NCBI RefSeq assembly: GCF_032854445.1
Contig: NW_027017954.1
Location: forward strand, 1-64,000
Source of the DNA: Liolophura sinensis
Lineage: Eukaryota; Mollusca; Polyplacophora; Chitonida; Chitonidae
Reading direction: 5' to 3'
DNA: 64,000 bases
Position 1 is the first letter of the stretch. Each line of letters begins with the position of its first letter. Below the pieces are notes generated by a model. The model searched no databases. It was given only the letters and a program-made list of their open reading frames with translations, and had not been told where the DNA came from. Below are positions 47,101 to 48,488 of the stretch, in pieces. The position numbers and the translations under genes are program-made.

Positions 47101-48488
47101 GTTTTTGTATTTTATAAGGCAAAGACACCTCAGGATTTTTGCTCATATAGTATTAAAATGTAAATAATGCTTAGTATTTGTTGAAAACGAGGTCTCCATA
47201 TAAAATGTAACAAAGCCAAAATCAGATTTTGGGAAAATAAGCTTATGTAAACAACATGACCGTATGTAGACAGAAGTAGTTTATGCTCTGAGATATAGGC
47301 CGTCTGGTTACCTATGTAATCATAAGGTCTTAAATTGTGTTTATCTCACTTTTGATAGTGGTTTGATTGGGAATGTAAACTTTCTCCTTAAAGGGTGGCC
47401 TGTTTGTGGCATTCGAAGTTTTTAATATTTTAAGTGATTTACAATGATTCATAGATTTTACTATTGCAAAATTATCATTAAGAACAAAGAATGTAACATA
47501 TTTCTAAAAGTCAATTAGCGCAGATACAGAAACAAATTAGACAAAACTTATAAACTATGAAAGGCCACCCTACTTGTATGTGAGCCAACATACCTGGTGA
47601 AAAGATGAGAAATTAGCAGTAAATGAATGTTACCTGTATAATATAAATTATACGATCATAATGTGAGTGCGCATTACTTGCTTTTAAGATTGATGATGAA
47701 GAAATACAGGCTTACGTGTATGATTAAAATAATATATGCCCCGATTGTACCCAGGGATGGCGTGACAAAGAGTGGGTTGTTCTGCGTGGCTTGGACTGTG
47801 CTAGAAAGACTGAAGGTTGACCAGAACGTCAATATCCTACAGACTGTAAAGCAGATGAGGAACAACAGACCGGAGATTATAACAGATGTGGTATGATTAC
47901 TTATAACATTATTAAACAGATAACTATATCAGTGTCATTTGCGTACAAAGCATATGAGTGATAGTCTTCCTTTTAATGATGTGCTAATGCTGGTGCCATT
48001 GCTAAACGTGGACCTCTAAATGGACCACAGTACTTCCAATTATCAAATAAAAATAACACAAATATAATTATGCCCTAACGCGTATGAGTCTATTTCAATG
48101 CTCAGTGACTTCTGGAGAAAGACAAGGACCATACGTCGACTGATTAATGTCTTCATGCTGAATATTGTGTAGATGCATTTAGAATTTGAATGTCAAAAAA
48201 TCAGAAACTCATGTGCTTCAAACATTTTGCTTGTCATTTACCATCTGTTTTCTTTAGACTTTACCCTATTTTAGGGTCATCTTGCTTACCATTTGCCATC
48301 TGTCTTTTTTCCCCTCATCTACCACATTTATGGTCAGATTGCTTGCCATTTATCATATGTCTTTTTCATCCTGTACCCTTTTTTAGGGTCAGCTTAACTT
48401 CATCCACCAGGTCGTCATGGGATATCTGGACAACTTCCAAACGTACGCCAATTTCAGACCAATGACAACAGTTTCGGAGGCGATGTAA
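2088..48488 (+). CDS. Gene 1: receptor tyrosine phosphatase with EGF and F-type lectin ectodomain
   Basis: About 31 exons give roughly 1,310 codons. The order is signal peptide, 8-Cys EGF, F-type lectin (two exons), nine further EGFs, one transmembrane helix, a juxtamembrane region, phosphatase D1 and D2. D1 carries the family landmarks (DYINA, QGP, WPDHGAP, HCSAGIGRTG, QTQEQY) and should hydrolyse phosphotyrosine; D2 lacks them and is probably regulatory. Ectodomain exons are almost all phase 1-1, the usual arrangement for shuffled EGF modules, and phases match at every junction except exon 41000-41133 to 44291-44413. The order resembles MEGF/Draper-type receptors fused to an RPTP body. The ligand is unknown; a lectin domain suggests glycan binding. 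Exons were assigned by reading, without transcript data, so alternative exons and one missing microexon are possible. Confidence 0.85.
3265..3399 (+). CDS. Gene 1 exon 2: 8-cysteine EGF-like domain
   Basis: Acceptor TTTCAG, donor GTAAGT, phases 1-1. Encodes CSGGTYGPDC, then YDCHC, CDPQNGC and GWDGPTC, with eight cysteines in the laminin/MEGF-type spacing. This is the outermost module after signal cleavage. Confidence 0.85.
3782..3991 (+). CDS. Gene 1 exon 3: F-type lectin domain, N-terminal half
   Basis: Begins NVALGKPTFHSS, the conserved opening of fucolectin/tachylectin-4/pentraxin-type domains, followed by AVDGILGHSY, CTHT, SWRVTL and FTIYNRKEGC. Acceptor TTATAG, donor GTAAGT, phases 1-1. 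In fucose-binding members a His and an Arg near the NR.D motif contact the sugar. Both residue types are present, but the spacing differs from the usual motif and the second cysteine of the CC pair is absent, so binding specificity cannot be assumed. Confidence 0.85.
4853..5059 (+). CDS. Gene 1 exon 4: F-type lectin domain, C-terminal half
   Basis: Encodes HRLSGFTLYVGNTS near the start and PLTLCEVLIYG at the end, both hallmarks of the second half of F-type lectin domains, with a central TGLCTGG and RIRSRPG loop that matches the usual second sugar-contacting arginine region. Acceptor TTTACAG, donor GTACGT, phases 1-1. With exon 3 it makes about 139 residues, the normal length for the domain. 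Confidence 0.85.
5060..6011. other. Intron between lectin and EGF exons
   Basis: About 5360-5615 holds a minus-strand SINE of a third family: the reversed tail TTTTTCAGTCATAT, then GCCACCACTGAAGTACCATG, CTGACACCGGACAG and a GCGCCAAGAGAGGCAGCAAC head. Nothing else was recognised. Confidence 0.5.
6012..6107 (+). CDS. Gene 1 exon 5: short 6-cysteine EGF-like module
   Basis: Encodes CSAGWYGEMCGRQC, then TACSKC and RTRCTG: 32 codons and six cysteines, about two thirds of the length of the other EGF exons. Acceptor CTGACAG, donor GTAAAG, phases 1-1. It sits directly after the lectin domain. Confidence 0.75.
6108..7796. other. Intron of gene 1, upstream part
   Basis: No exon recognised. The only element I can name is a 5'-truncated SINE at 7345-7469. 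A long open frame at 6890-7288 has no homology I recognise and no splice context, so it is not called. Confidence 0.5.
7345..7469 (+). mobile_element. SINE family 1, 5'-truncated
   Basis: Carries the core GGATGGTCGTGGGTTTCCCC, GTCGTATAAGTAAAGTATTC and GTGTGAAACACCGATCAG before an ATAAAT tail. Confidence 0.75.
7998..8050 (+). repeat. Promoter-like block, copy inside intron of gene 1
   Basis: TTTGCCAACTATCACACTGTC followed by TTTGGTTTTACTCTCCATTC, nearly the same as 52825-52880 and 1735-1790. It precedes a signal-peptide-like remnant at 8133, so it probably marks the 5' end of a former separate gene. Confidence 0.4.
8133..8200 (+). pseudogene. Remnant of a signal-peptide exon
   Basis: Reads SNFLLALLGFLLSNVNNS in one frame. 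Aligned without gaps to the true signal exon at 2088 through GCA-CTT-GGT-TTC, its ATG position is TTG and there is no donor at the matching place. The only nearby ATG upstream runs into TAA after 11 codons. Identity is only about 60% over 42 bases, so the call rests partly on the promoter-like block just upstream. Confidence 0.4.
8257..8406 (+). CDS. Gene 1 exon 6: 8-cysteine EGF-like domain
   Basis: Encodes CVDGRWEEHC, SNCGHC, CDKVIGEC, RCDAGF and NKCWTG, eight cysteines. Acceptor TTTCGCAG, donor GTAAGT, phases 1-1. Its last 45 bases and donor have been copied several times into the following intron (see 8370-8640), and a decayed duplicate of the whole exon lies at 53101-53249. Confidence 0.8.
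8370..8640 (+). repeat. Exon-end/5' splice site tandem repeat
   Basis: The exon end (AACCCAAGATGCGATGCTGG..GACAG with GTAAGTGTGTAGAATTCAGT) recurs three more times at about 70-110 base spacing: AATCCAAGATGTAATGCTGG..GTAAGTTTGTAGGACTTAGT, then GTATGTAAGATTCAGT, then CAGTATGTGACACTGGCT..TTAAGTGTGTAGGATTCAGT. Later copies have stop codons and damaged donors. Confidence 0.75.
8641..10139. other. Intron of gene 1
   Basis: No exon recognised. 9426-10139 matches 53572-54291 closely, including the GATCGCCTATTCTTTGACACAG run shortly before the EGF acceptor, so it belongs to the segmental duplication. Confidence 0.5.
10140..10286 (+). CDS. Gene 1 exon 7: EGF-like domain, array copy 1
   Basis: Encodes CDAGTYGPDCNETCGSC, SSCNTTSGHC, RCMPGYSGLKC, eight cysteines, 49 codons. 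The acceptor is CGACAAG, weaker than in copies 2-4; donor GTCAGT; phases 1-1. First member of the tandem array and the one closest to the EGF of gene 2 (54292), sharing TYGPDCNETCGSC. Confidence 0.8.
10383..10631 (+). other. 82-codon open frame repeated in array introns, copy 1
   Basis: ATG to TAA, reading LHCLRGVIIGCALYG, WSDVQVVPVESFY, RVTARMHAGN, HYCHDHTHFC. Equivalent frames are open at 11685-11933 and 54532-54786, interrupted by TGA in the unit-3 copy (12941-13187) and largely decayed near 14390-14630. I do not recognise the protein and see no splice sites bounding it. Between copies 1 and 2 replacement changes outnumber silent ones, which argues against strong constraint. Confidence 0.3.
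11136..11305 (+). mobile_element. SINE family 1 in array unit 1
   Basis: TTCCTCTCCGGCCGTACGTGG, GGATGGTCGTGGGTTTTCCC and CGGCGTAAAACACCAGTCAA with an AAATAAATA tail. Present at the same place in units 2 and 3, so it was inserted before the array expanded. Confidence 0.85.
11442..11588 (+). CDS. Gene 1 exon 8: EGF-like domain, array copy 2
   Basis: Encodes CEAGKYGYACNETCGSC, DSCNTKSGHC, RCMPGYSGLKC. Acceptor AATTAAG, donor GTGAGT, phases 1-1, eight cysteines. It differs from copies 3 and 4 at the YGYAC segment (YGHDC there), while most of the remaining sequence is identical. Confidence 0.8.
11685..11933 (+). other. 82-codon open frame, array copy 2
   Basis: Open from ATG to TAA and the same length as the frame at 10383-10631; WSDVQVVPVESFY is unchanged. 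About 13 codons differ by replacement and about 9 silently from copy 1. Function unknown. Confidence 0.3.
12390..12550 (+). mobile_element. SINE family 1 in array unit 2
   Basis: Same position and orientation as in units 1 and 3. The sequence upstream of CCGTACGTGG has been replaced by a deletion junction. Confidence 0.8.
12693..12839 (+). CDS. Gene 1 exon 9: EGF-like domain, array copy 3
   Basis: Encodes CEADKYGHDCNETCGSC, GSCNTKSGHC, RCMPGYSGLKC. Acceptor AATTAAG, donor GTGAGA, phases 1-1, eight cysteines. The downstream 82-codon frame in this unit is broken by TGA. Confidence 0.8.
13826..13990 (+). mobile_element. SINE family 1 in array unit 3
   Basis: CTCTCCGGCCGTACGTGGG through CCAGTCAAATAAATAAAT, nearly identical to the unit 1 copy with the same upstream junction. 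Confidence 0.85.
14132..14278 (+). CDS. Gene 1 exon 10: EGF-like domain, array copy 4
   Basis: Encodes CGAGKYGHDCNETCGSC, DSCNTTSGHC, RCMPGHSGLKC. Acceptor AATTAAG, donor GTGAGA, phases 1-1, eight cysteines. The intron after it holds only a degraded relic of the 82-codon frame and no SINE. Confidence 0.8.
15195..15358 (+). pseudogene. Decayed EGF exon of gene 1
   Basis: Acceptor TCTTCAG and a recognisable EGF: CDNGTYELNCSET, GSCVEGPSAC, CMPGYSKEKC. The cysteine of ETCGSC has become isoleucine, leaving seven. After the last cysteine there is no GT in phase 1; the nearest donor-like site, GTAAAG after TATAAT, would leave phase 0 and not join the next exon. Skipping it lets 14278 splice in phase to 16829. 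A 5'-truncated duplicate lies at 22056. Confidence 0.65.
15463..15686 (-). mobile_element. SINE family 1, duplicated copy A
   Basis: Reads CTTATTTATTTGGTTGG, ACGCTGTACTCAAGAATATT, GGGGGCCAGCATTATGGTGG and ends at GGTATTGGTGG. A run of about 18 guanines (15541-15560) is expanded relative to copy B at 22231-22439. Confidence 0.85.
15976..16045 (+). mobile_element. 5'-truncated SINE family 2 tail, copy A only
   Basis: TCGTCGCCATATGACTGAAA, TTGTTGAGTACGACGTTAAA and a (CACT)n end, flanked by the 11-base duplication CATGCACCTGT at 15965-15975 and 16046-16056. The empty site is preserved in copy B near 22717. Confidence 0.9.
16829..16987 (+). CDS. Gene 1 exon 11: EGF-like domain (duplicate A)
   Basis: Encodes CANGFWGGDCALECGNC, CNKTSGEC, SSCAPGYVY, ITCLTR, eight cysteines, 53 codons. 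Acceptor GGTTTCAG, donor GTGAGT, phases 1-1. The duplicate at 23886 differs by one residue (Ala for Thr after CPV), so the duplication is recent. Confidence 0.8.
17401..18155 (-). repeat. Long terminal repeat of the retrotransposon
   Basis: Read on the minus strand it starts TGTTATGTGCACAACTG and ends GGTCGTAACA, an inverted TGTTA..TAACA pair, 755 bases. A purine-rich GAAGGGTAGG tract sits just inside, as expected for a 3' LTR. No partner LTR exists at the other end of the element. A hydrophobic open frame (about 18158-17592) covers most of it. Confidence 0.75.
18301..18720 (-). pseudogene. Retroelement RNase H, joined to the pre-RT linker
   Basis: Contains GAVLLQEDNLG, FFSRKLNKFQRSYST and VIVNTDHNPLVFLQ, the Ty3/Gypsy RNase H block, ending at a stop after NVIADC. 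Immediately before it the linker VPTRTDVVSHDV runs straight into AIGAVLL: the reverse transcriptase has been deleted in frame at about 18627-18635. Confidence 0.75.
18720..20101 (-). pseudogene. Retroelement integrase with GPY/F-type end
   Basis: Zinc-binding part GHLGVNKT, HFFWPGLKGD, CKSCHTC; core DCVGPLPRTKSGNQY, SDQGSNF (in a shifted frame), SAYHPESQGAIERFHQ; then a VRYFGPYVVDKKLS module. One extra T in the run near 19570 and one missing base near 19965 break the frame. Confidence 0.8.
20243..20836 (-). pseudogene. Retroelement aspartic protease region
   Basis: VLRDTGASQSLLL gives the catalytic DTGA (about 20633-20644) and LLLGNDLAGDKV is the second family landmark. The frame is open across both motifs. 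Confidence 0.8.
20877..22047 (-). pseudogene. Retroelement Gag with zinc knuckle and charged repeat
   Basis: From the 5' side: 10-12 copies of a unit like KEKENERLF (about 22030-21760), then IPPKFDVARNIRLVPQF, a segment with TGKAMDIYTELSTEQA and LPEAYRQKF-like Gag helices, and a CNFCRKPGHVISNC knuckle (C-x2-C-x4-H-x4-C). Frameshifts and stops separate the parts. The true start codon is lost at the 22047 breakpoint. Confidence 0.7.
22231..22439 (-). mobile_element. SINE family 1, duplicated copy B
   Basis: Same insertion as 15463-15686, with the guanine run at its normal length (GGTGGGGGGAAACC). Confidence 0.85.
22829..23192 (-). mobile_element. Full-length SINE family 2, copy B only
   Basis: Minus-strand tRNA-like head (reversed at GCTCTACCAACTGTGCTATC, i.e. 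GATAGCACAGTTGGTAGAGC) and tail GTGAGTGCTTGGGGTTAAAC. Flanked by a TGAAAATAATGA duplication; the empty site survives in copy A at about 16140-16151. Confidence 0.9.
23886..24044 (+). CDS. Gene 1 exon 12: EGF-like domain (duplicate B)
   Basis: Acceptor GGTTTCAG, donor GTGAGT, phases 1-1. Identical to exon 16829-16987 except for one Thr/Ala change. Both can be spliced in sequence without disturbing the frame, adding one EGF to the protein. Confidence 0.8.
24821..25170. mobile_element. Foldback element, copy 1
   Basis: The two ends are inverted copies of about 110 bases: the left arm has GAACTCTGACATC and AAGGCGCCCAAACATTT, the right arm GATGTGACGTCAGAGTTCC and AAACATTTGAATGCCTTTC. A second copy with the same arms is at 50581-50930. 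No coding sequence. Confidence 0.7.
25285..25416 (+). CDS. Gene 1 exon 13: last EGF-like domain before the membrane
   Basis: Encodes CESGSWGDNCSQQCNQGC, TPCNITNGLC, RGCPDGFVDDNC, eight cysteines. Acceptor CCCTTAG, donor GTACAT, phases 1-1. Confidence 0.8.
25438..25540 (-). mobile_element. SINE family 1 fragment
   Basis: TTTATTTATTTAATTGATGT, ACGCCGTACTCACGAATATT and GTATGGTGGGATGAAACC; broken off before the head. Confidence 0.7.
25703..25967 (+). mobile_element. Full-length SINE family 1
   Basis: tRNA-like head GGCTCCGTGGCTCATTTGCT with box A-like TGGCTCA, box B-like GTGAGCTCAAGTCCA, the core CCGTACGTGGGAA, GGATGGTCGTGGGTTTTCC and a CAATCAAATAAATAAATAAA tail. Runs of 12-14 guanines precede it (25622 and 25690). 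Confidence 0.9.
26008..26104 (+). CDS. Gene 1 exon 14: transmembrane segment
   Basis: Encodes SNMMIAKVAGSVTG then VLVVCAVVVAVIIIYR, one hydrophobic helix of about 20 residues ending in a basic stop-transfer residue. Acceptor CTGCAG, donor GTAATT; enters in phase 1 and leaves in phase 2, the same switch used by the transmembrane exon of gene 2. Confidence 0.85.
26105..27256. other. Intron of gene 1
   Basis: A fragment of SINE family 3 lies at about 26205-26300 (GACCCAGTGTCAGTATAATG, GTGGCGGCAGAACTTT). The rest is AT-rich with no recognisable exon. Confidence 0.4.
27257..27808. mobile_element. MITE-like element ending at a splice acceptor
   Basis: Left end AAAGGAGAAGAAAACTTAAA; right end TTTAAATTTTCTTCTCCTTT, its inverted copy. 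About 550 bases, no coding sequence recognised. The same end (AAAGGAGAAGAAAACATAAC) occurs alone at 49271. The right end forms the pyrimidine tract of the acceptor at 27813-27814. Confidence 0.65.
27815..27918 (+). CDS. Gene 1 exon 15: juxtamembrane cytoplasmic segment
   Basis: Encodes RRRHPSTNKSQAHVSLSVRT and GDIQPDVEDQQSNR: the basic run directly follows the membrane helix, consistent with the inside-positive rule. Acceptor TGATCAG, donor GTAAGA, phases 2-1. Its pyrimidine tract comes from the MITE end just upstream. Confidence 0.75.
28267..28421 (+). CDS. Gene 1 exon 16: acidic linker and start of D1
   Basis: Encodes an acidic stretch (YEAEDPEVHVAPEDPEATTY) and then VEEFWDYIQEKM..GFKAEF, the helix that usually opens the first RPTP domain. 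Acceptor CTTTCAG, donor GTAAGC, phases 1-0. Confidence 0.85.
28422..28829. other. Intron with SINE fragment
   Basis: A diverged family 1 SINE fragment spans about 28561-28680 (ATGCGGATGGTCGAGG, GCCCGGTTTCCTCCCAGCAT). Confidence 0.5.
28830..28917 (+). CDS. Gene 1 exon 17: D1, N-terminal segment
   Basis: Encodes KFPAGLHAKAEVANLPYNKA and KSRYKNLVA, corresponding to the KNRY region that lines the phosphotyrosine pocket. Acceptor TTGTTAG, donor GTAAGC, phases 0-1; the split codon gives Tyr of YDHSRV. Confidence 0.85.
29996..30072 (+). CDS. Gene 1 exon 18: D1, DYINA strand
   Basis: Encodes DHSRVVLRLHGPNDKSDYIN and ACYID, matching the family's D..RV.L and DYINA motifs. Acceptor TTTTTTCAG, donor GTAAGA, phases 1-0. 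Confidence 0.85.
30837..30873 (+). CDS. Gene 1 exon 19: D1, 37-base exon
   Basis: Encodes GYNQPKKFIASQ; the split codon completes the QGP motif with the next exon. Acceptor ATTTCAG, donor GTAAAG, phases 0-1. An equally short exon here is common in RPTP genes. Confidence 0.8.
31139..31350 (+). mobile_element. SINE family 3 with guanine-rich insert
   Basis: GGCCCGGTGTCAGCATAATG, then GGCGGCAGTATGGAGTCGCC and a tail with GTCGTCATATAACTGAAAAA and GTTAAACCTCAAGC. The related copy on the minus strand is at 5360-5615. A G-tract cluster (31170-31202) interrupts it. Confidence 0.6.
31658..31755 (+). CDS. Gene 1 exon 20: D1, central helix
   Basis: Encodes PTDLIINDFMRMLWEQNVGK and IVMMTNLIEATK, matching the T..DFW.M..E......V.MT family pattern (Met replaces the common Trp-adjacent residue). 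Acceptor TTCACAG, donor GTATTT, phases 1-0. Confidence 0.85.
31904..32074. mobile_element. Hairpin/MITE-like inverted repeat
   Basis: Arms of about 70 bases: GGTAACATAACTTG..ATATATGGATCACAAC..TTTCGGTATAGG on the left, and its complement on the right ending GTTATGTTATCC. The element and about 30 bases of tail are bracketed by TACATCAAAGGT (about 31895 and 32109). Confidence 0.7.
32395..32520 (+). CDS. Gene 1 exon 21: D1, strand region before the WPD loop
   Basis: Encodes MKCKQYWPSEGCTRFGVIEV and YANYAIRTLELSHTK, matching the C..YWP and Y..R.L family motifs. Acceptor TTTTAG, donor GTAGGC, phases 0-0. The last 35 bases and donor were amplified into the minisatellite that follows. Confidence 0.85.
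32486..33980 (+). repeat. Minisatellite built from an exon end and its 5' splice site
   Basis: The exon ends ACGCAATTAGAACACTGGAG..TCACACAAAG followed by GTAGGCCTGATC. The array repeats ACACAATTAGAACACTGGAG..TCACACTAAG with (G)GTAGGTCTGATCGACAC about 15-20 times. Early units are about 73 bases; later ones form a two-part unit of about 130 bases. Several copies keep an intact AAG|GTAGGT-like donor. Confidence 0.85.
34251..34428 (-). mobile_element. SINE family 1, left half of an inverted pair
   Basis: TTATTTATTTATTTGATTGA, AAGCGTACTCAAGAATATTT, CAGCATTATGGTGGGAGG and GCCGGAGAGGAAGCCAGC; it abuts an oppositely oriented copy. Confidence 0.85.
34429..34680 (+). mobile_element. SINE family 1, right half of an inverted pair
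   Basis: GCTAGCGCGGCGCAATGACC, GTGAGTACAAGTCCG, GGCTTCCTCTCCGGCCGC and an ACCAATCAAATAAATAAATA tail. Together with 34251-34428 it can fold into a long hairpin. Confidence 0.85.
34879..35030 (+). CDS. Gene 1 exon 22: D1, WPD loop to catalytic cysteine
   Basis: Encodes QFHFLAWPDHGAPSDATILL and GPILVHC, supplying the general acid Asp of the WPD loop and the His-Cys of the signature. Acceptor CCTCAG, donor GTAGGC, phases 0-2; the signature continues in the next exon. Confidence 0.9.
35031..36246. other. Intron splitting the D1 active site
   Basis: Contains a near full-length family 1 SINE (35540-35780) preceded by a GGGGTGGGGGGTGGGGG tract. No exon seen. Confidence 0.5.
35540..35780 (+). mobile_element. 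SINE family 1, near full length
   Basis: Head GGCTCCGTGGCTCAGTTGGT, box B-like GTGAGTTCAAGTCCAGC, core GGATGGTCGTGGGTTTCC (with a short deletion) and tail CACCAATCAAATAAAAAAAA. Confidence 0.9.
36247..36382 (+). CDS. Gene 1 exon 23: D1, phosphate-binding loop
   Basis: Encodes SAGIGRTGTFIALDYLINQA, completing HCSAGIGRTG with the invariant arginine, then VMILRQQRVNMVQTQ with the Q-loop glutamine. Acceptor GGAACAG, donor GTACAA, phases 2-0. Every residue needed for catalysis is present. Confidence 0.9.
36999..37148 (+). CDS. Gene 1 exon 24: D1 end and D1-D2 linker
   Basis: Encodes EQYEFLHAALGEALEFSDSS, closing D1 with the usual QY.F...A helix, then the linker TVDPETGQSKMVAQFE. Acceptor TTACCAG, donor GTCTGT, phases 0-0. 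Confidence 0.85.
37225..37380 (+). mobile_element. Two SINE family 1 3'-end fragments
   Basis: CTCCCACCATAATGCTGGCC to CAATCAAATAAATACATAAA, then a second more diverged AAGTGAAATATTCGTGAATA fragment. Confidence 0.65.
37539..37638 (+). CDS. Gene 1 exon 25: start of D2
   Basis: Encodes VLRELSQPANKMQVE and ISKNRYSKVLA, the KNRY motif that opens phosphatase domains. Acceptor TTTTAG, donor GTAAGT, phases 0-1. Confidence 0.85.
37639..38608. other. Intron of gene 1
   Basis: AT-rich, no exon, SINE or repeat that I can name. Confidence 0.4.
38609..38682 (+). CDS. Gene 1 exon 26: D2, DYINA strand
   Basis: Encodes DSCRPYLSTPVSDCNDYINA and VYLP. Acceptor TGTTTCAG, donor GTAAGG, phases 1-0. Confidence 0.8.
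38841..39153 (-). mobile_element. SINE family 2, minus strand
   Basis: GTGAGTGCTTGGGGTTTAAC, CAATTTTTCAGTCATATGAA, GCGCCTTACCGAAGGCAAGT and GGAAGTTACAACTTCCTCC; the tRNA-like head is truncated. Confidence 0.85.
39409..39674 (+). mobile_element. Full-length SINE family 1
   Basis: Head TGCCTCCGTGGCTCACTTCG, box B-like GTGAGTTCTAGTCCAGC, core GTGGGTTTCCCCCGGGC and tail ACAATCAAATAAATAAATAA. Confidence 0.9.
40057..40259. mobile_element. MITE with 35-base inverted ends, copy 1
   Basis: GATCATTAAGCGATCCTAGA at the left and TCTAAGATAGGTTCGTGAT at the right are imperfect inverted copies; both extend through a GACTTAAGTCAA-like stretch. Copy 2 is at 43984-44196. Confidence 0.7.
40288..40415 (-). mobile_element. 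SINE family 1 interrupted by a family 2 SINE
   Basis: TTTATTTATTTATTTGATTG to AACCCATGACCATCTGT, continuing after the insertion at about 40781 as TAGTTGCTGGCAGAAC. Confidence 0.85.
40416..40771 (+). mobile_element. Full-length SINE family 2 nested in a SINE
   Basis: Head CCGGCCCGGATAACACAGTT with box A-like and GGTAGATCCAGGATCAATCC box B-like parts; tail GTTAAACCCCAAGCACTC. Flanked by ACCATCTGT direct repeats, so it inserted into the family 1 copy. Confidence 0.9.
41000..41133 (+). CDS. Gene 1 exon 27: D2, central segment
   Basis: Encodes GYKQKRGFILTQTPLPNTVV, DFWRLVYDHKVSTIIMLDRV and KTGI, strongly D2-like (TQ.PLPNTV..FWRL). Acceptor TTGTAG. The best donor, AAG|GTAGGT, leaves two bases over (phase 2), but the next recognisable exon begins in phase 0. 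A weaker in-phase donor, CGC|GTGAAA at 41117, would drop VKTGI. Confidence 0.75.
41105..41890 (+). repeat. Second exon-end/5' splice site minisatellite, left part
   Basis: The exon end AAAACAGGGATAAG|GTAGGTAGTGTGTC is repeated about 12 times with a period near 62 bases, e.g. AACAGGGGTTAAGGTATGTA, CAGGGGATAAAGTAGGTAGT, AACAAGAGATAAGGTAGGTA. The spacer reads TTGACCACTTGTGCACATAA..GGAAG.CCCC. Confidence 0.85.
41896..42850 (+). mobile_element. SINE family 2 split by an unknown insertion, nested in the minisatellite
   Basis: Left piece 41899-41990 (GCGGTAGATCCAGGGTAAAT, CTTGCCATCGGTAAAG), right piece about 42668-42850 (GTCGTCTCACTGAAACTGCA, GGCACATTACACGTACATGC, GTTAAACCCC). Between them lie about 670 bases of unrecognised sequence with CGCGTGGATCGACC and CGCGTAGATCGACC near its ends and an AT palindrome (42178-42207). 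Confidence 0.75.
42858..43595 (+). repeat. Exon-end minisatellite, right part
   Basis: About 12 units of 62 bases, more uniform than the left part: AAAACAGAAGATAAGTAGGT, TGTGTCACATTGAAAGTTGT, GCACATTATGGAAGGCCCCC. Most have lost the first G of the GT donor (GATAAGTAGG). Confidence 0.85.
43984..44196. mobile_element. MITE with inverted ends, copy 2
   Basis: GATCACGAAGCAATCTTAGA..and..TCTAGGATCGCTTAATGAT are inverted copies of each other, the same family as 40057-40259. It ends 95 bases before the acceptor of the next exon. Confidence 0.7.
44291..44413 (+). CDS. Gene 1 exon 28: D2, strand region
   Basis: Encodes NVGVYWTDKKETFNPFEVEV and EFSTWTYELSHKDK, aligned with the YWP....G...V and R.L.L region of phosphatases but with the usual Pro and the conserved Arg replaced. 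Acceptor GCACAG, donor GTAAAG, phases 0-0. If entered in phase 2 it hits TGA after about 20 codons, so its incoming phase must be 0. Confidence 0.75.
44984..45241 (+). mobile_element. Full-length SINE family 1, diverged
   Basis: Head GGGGCCTCCGTGGCCGTGGT, box B-like GTGAGTTCAAGTCCAGA, and tail GCCAAGCAAATAAATAAATC. Confidence 0.85.
45242..46818. other. Intron of gene 1
   Basis: Contains a minus-strand SINE fragment (about 46130-46241: TGTTTATTGATATGATTGGT, CGTACTCAAGAATATTTCAC). No exon recognised. Confidence 0.45.
46819..46967 (+). CDS. Gene 1 exon 29: D2, degenerate WPD region
   Basis: Encodes KAPQPIKQFRCPFFTSEPTL and GPVLVHC. Where an active domain has WPD.GVP this reads CPFFTSEPT: the general acid is gone. 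Acceptor TTTCCAG, donor GTTAGC, phases 0-2. Confidence 0.85.
46968..47754. other. Intron splitting the D2 signature
   Basis: No element or exon recognised; intron position matches that of D1 exactly (after HC in phase 2). Confidence 0.5.
47755..47890 (+). CDS. Gene 1 exon 30: D2, degenerate signature loop
   Basis: Encodes RDGVTKSGLFCVAWTVLERL and VKQMRNNRPEIITDV. The signature reads HCRDGVTKSG instead of HCSAGIGRTG: the cysteine stays, the catalytic arginine is lysine and the glycine before it is threonine. Acceptor TACCCAG, donor GTATGA, phases 2-0. Confidence 0.85.
48387..48488 (+). CDS. Gene 1 exon 31: C-terminus
   Basis: Encodes GQLNFIHQVVMGYLDNFQTY and ANFRPMTTVSEAM, then TAA at 48486-48488. 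The helix matches the closing Q..F...AV..Y of phosphatase domains. Acceptor TTTTTTAG, phase 0. Confidence 0.85.
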   Translation, partial: GQLNFIHQVVMGYLDNFQTYANFRPMTTVSEAM

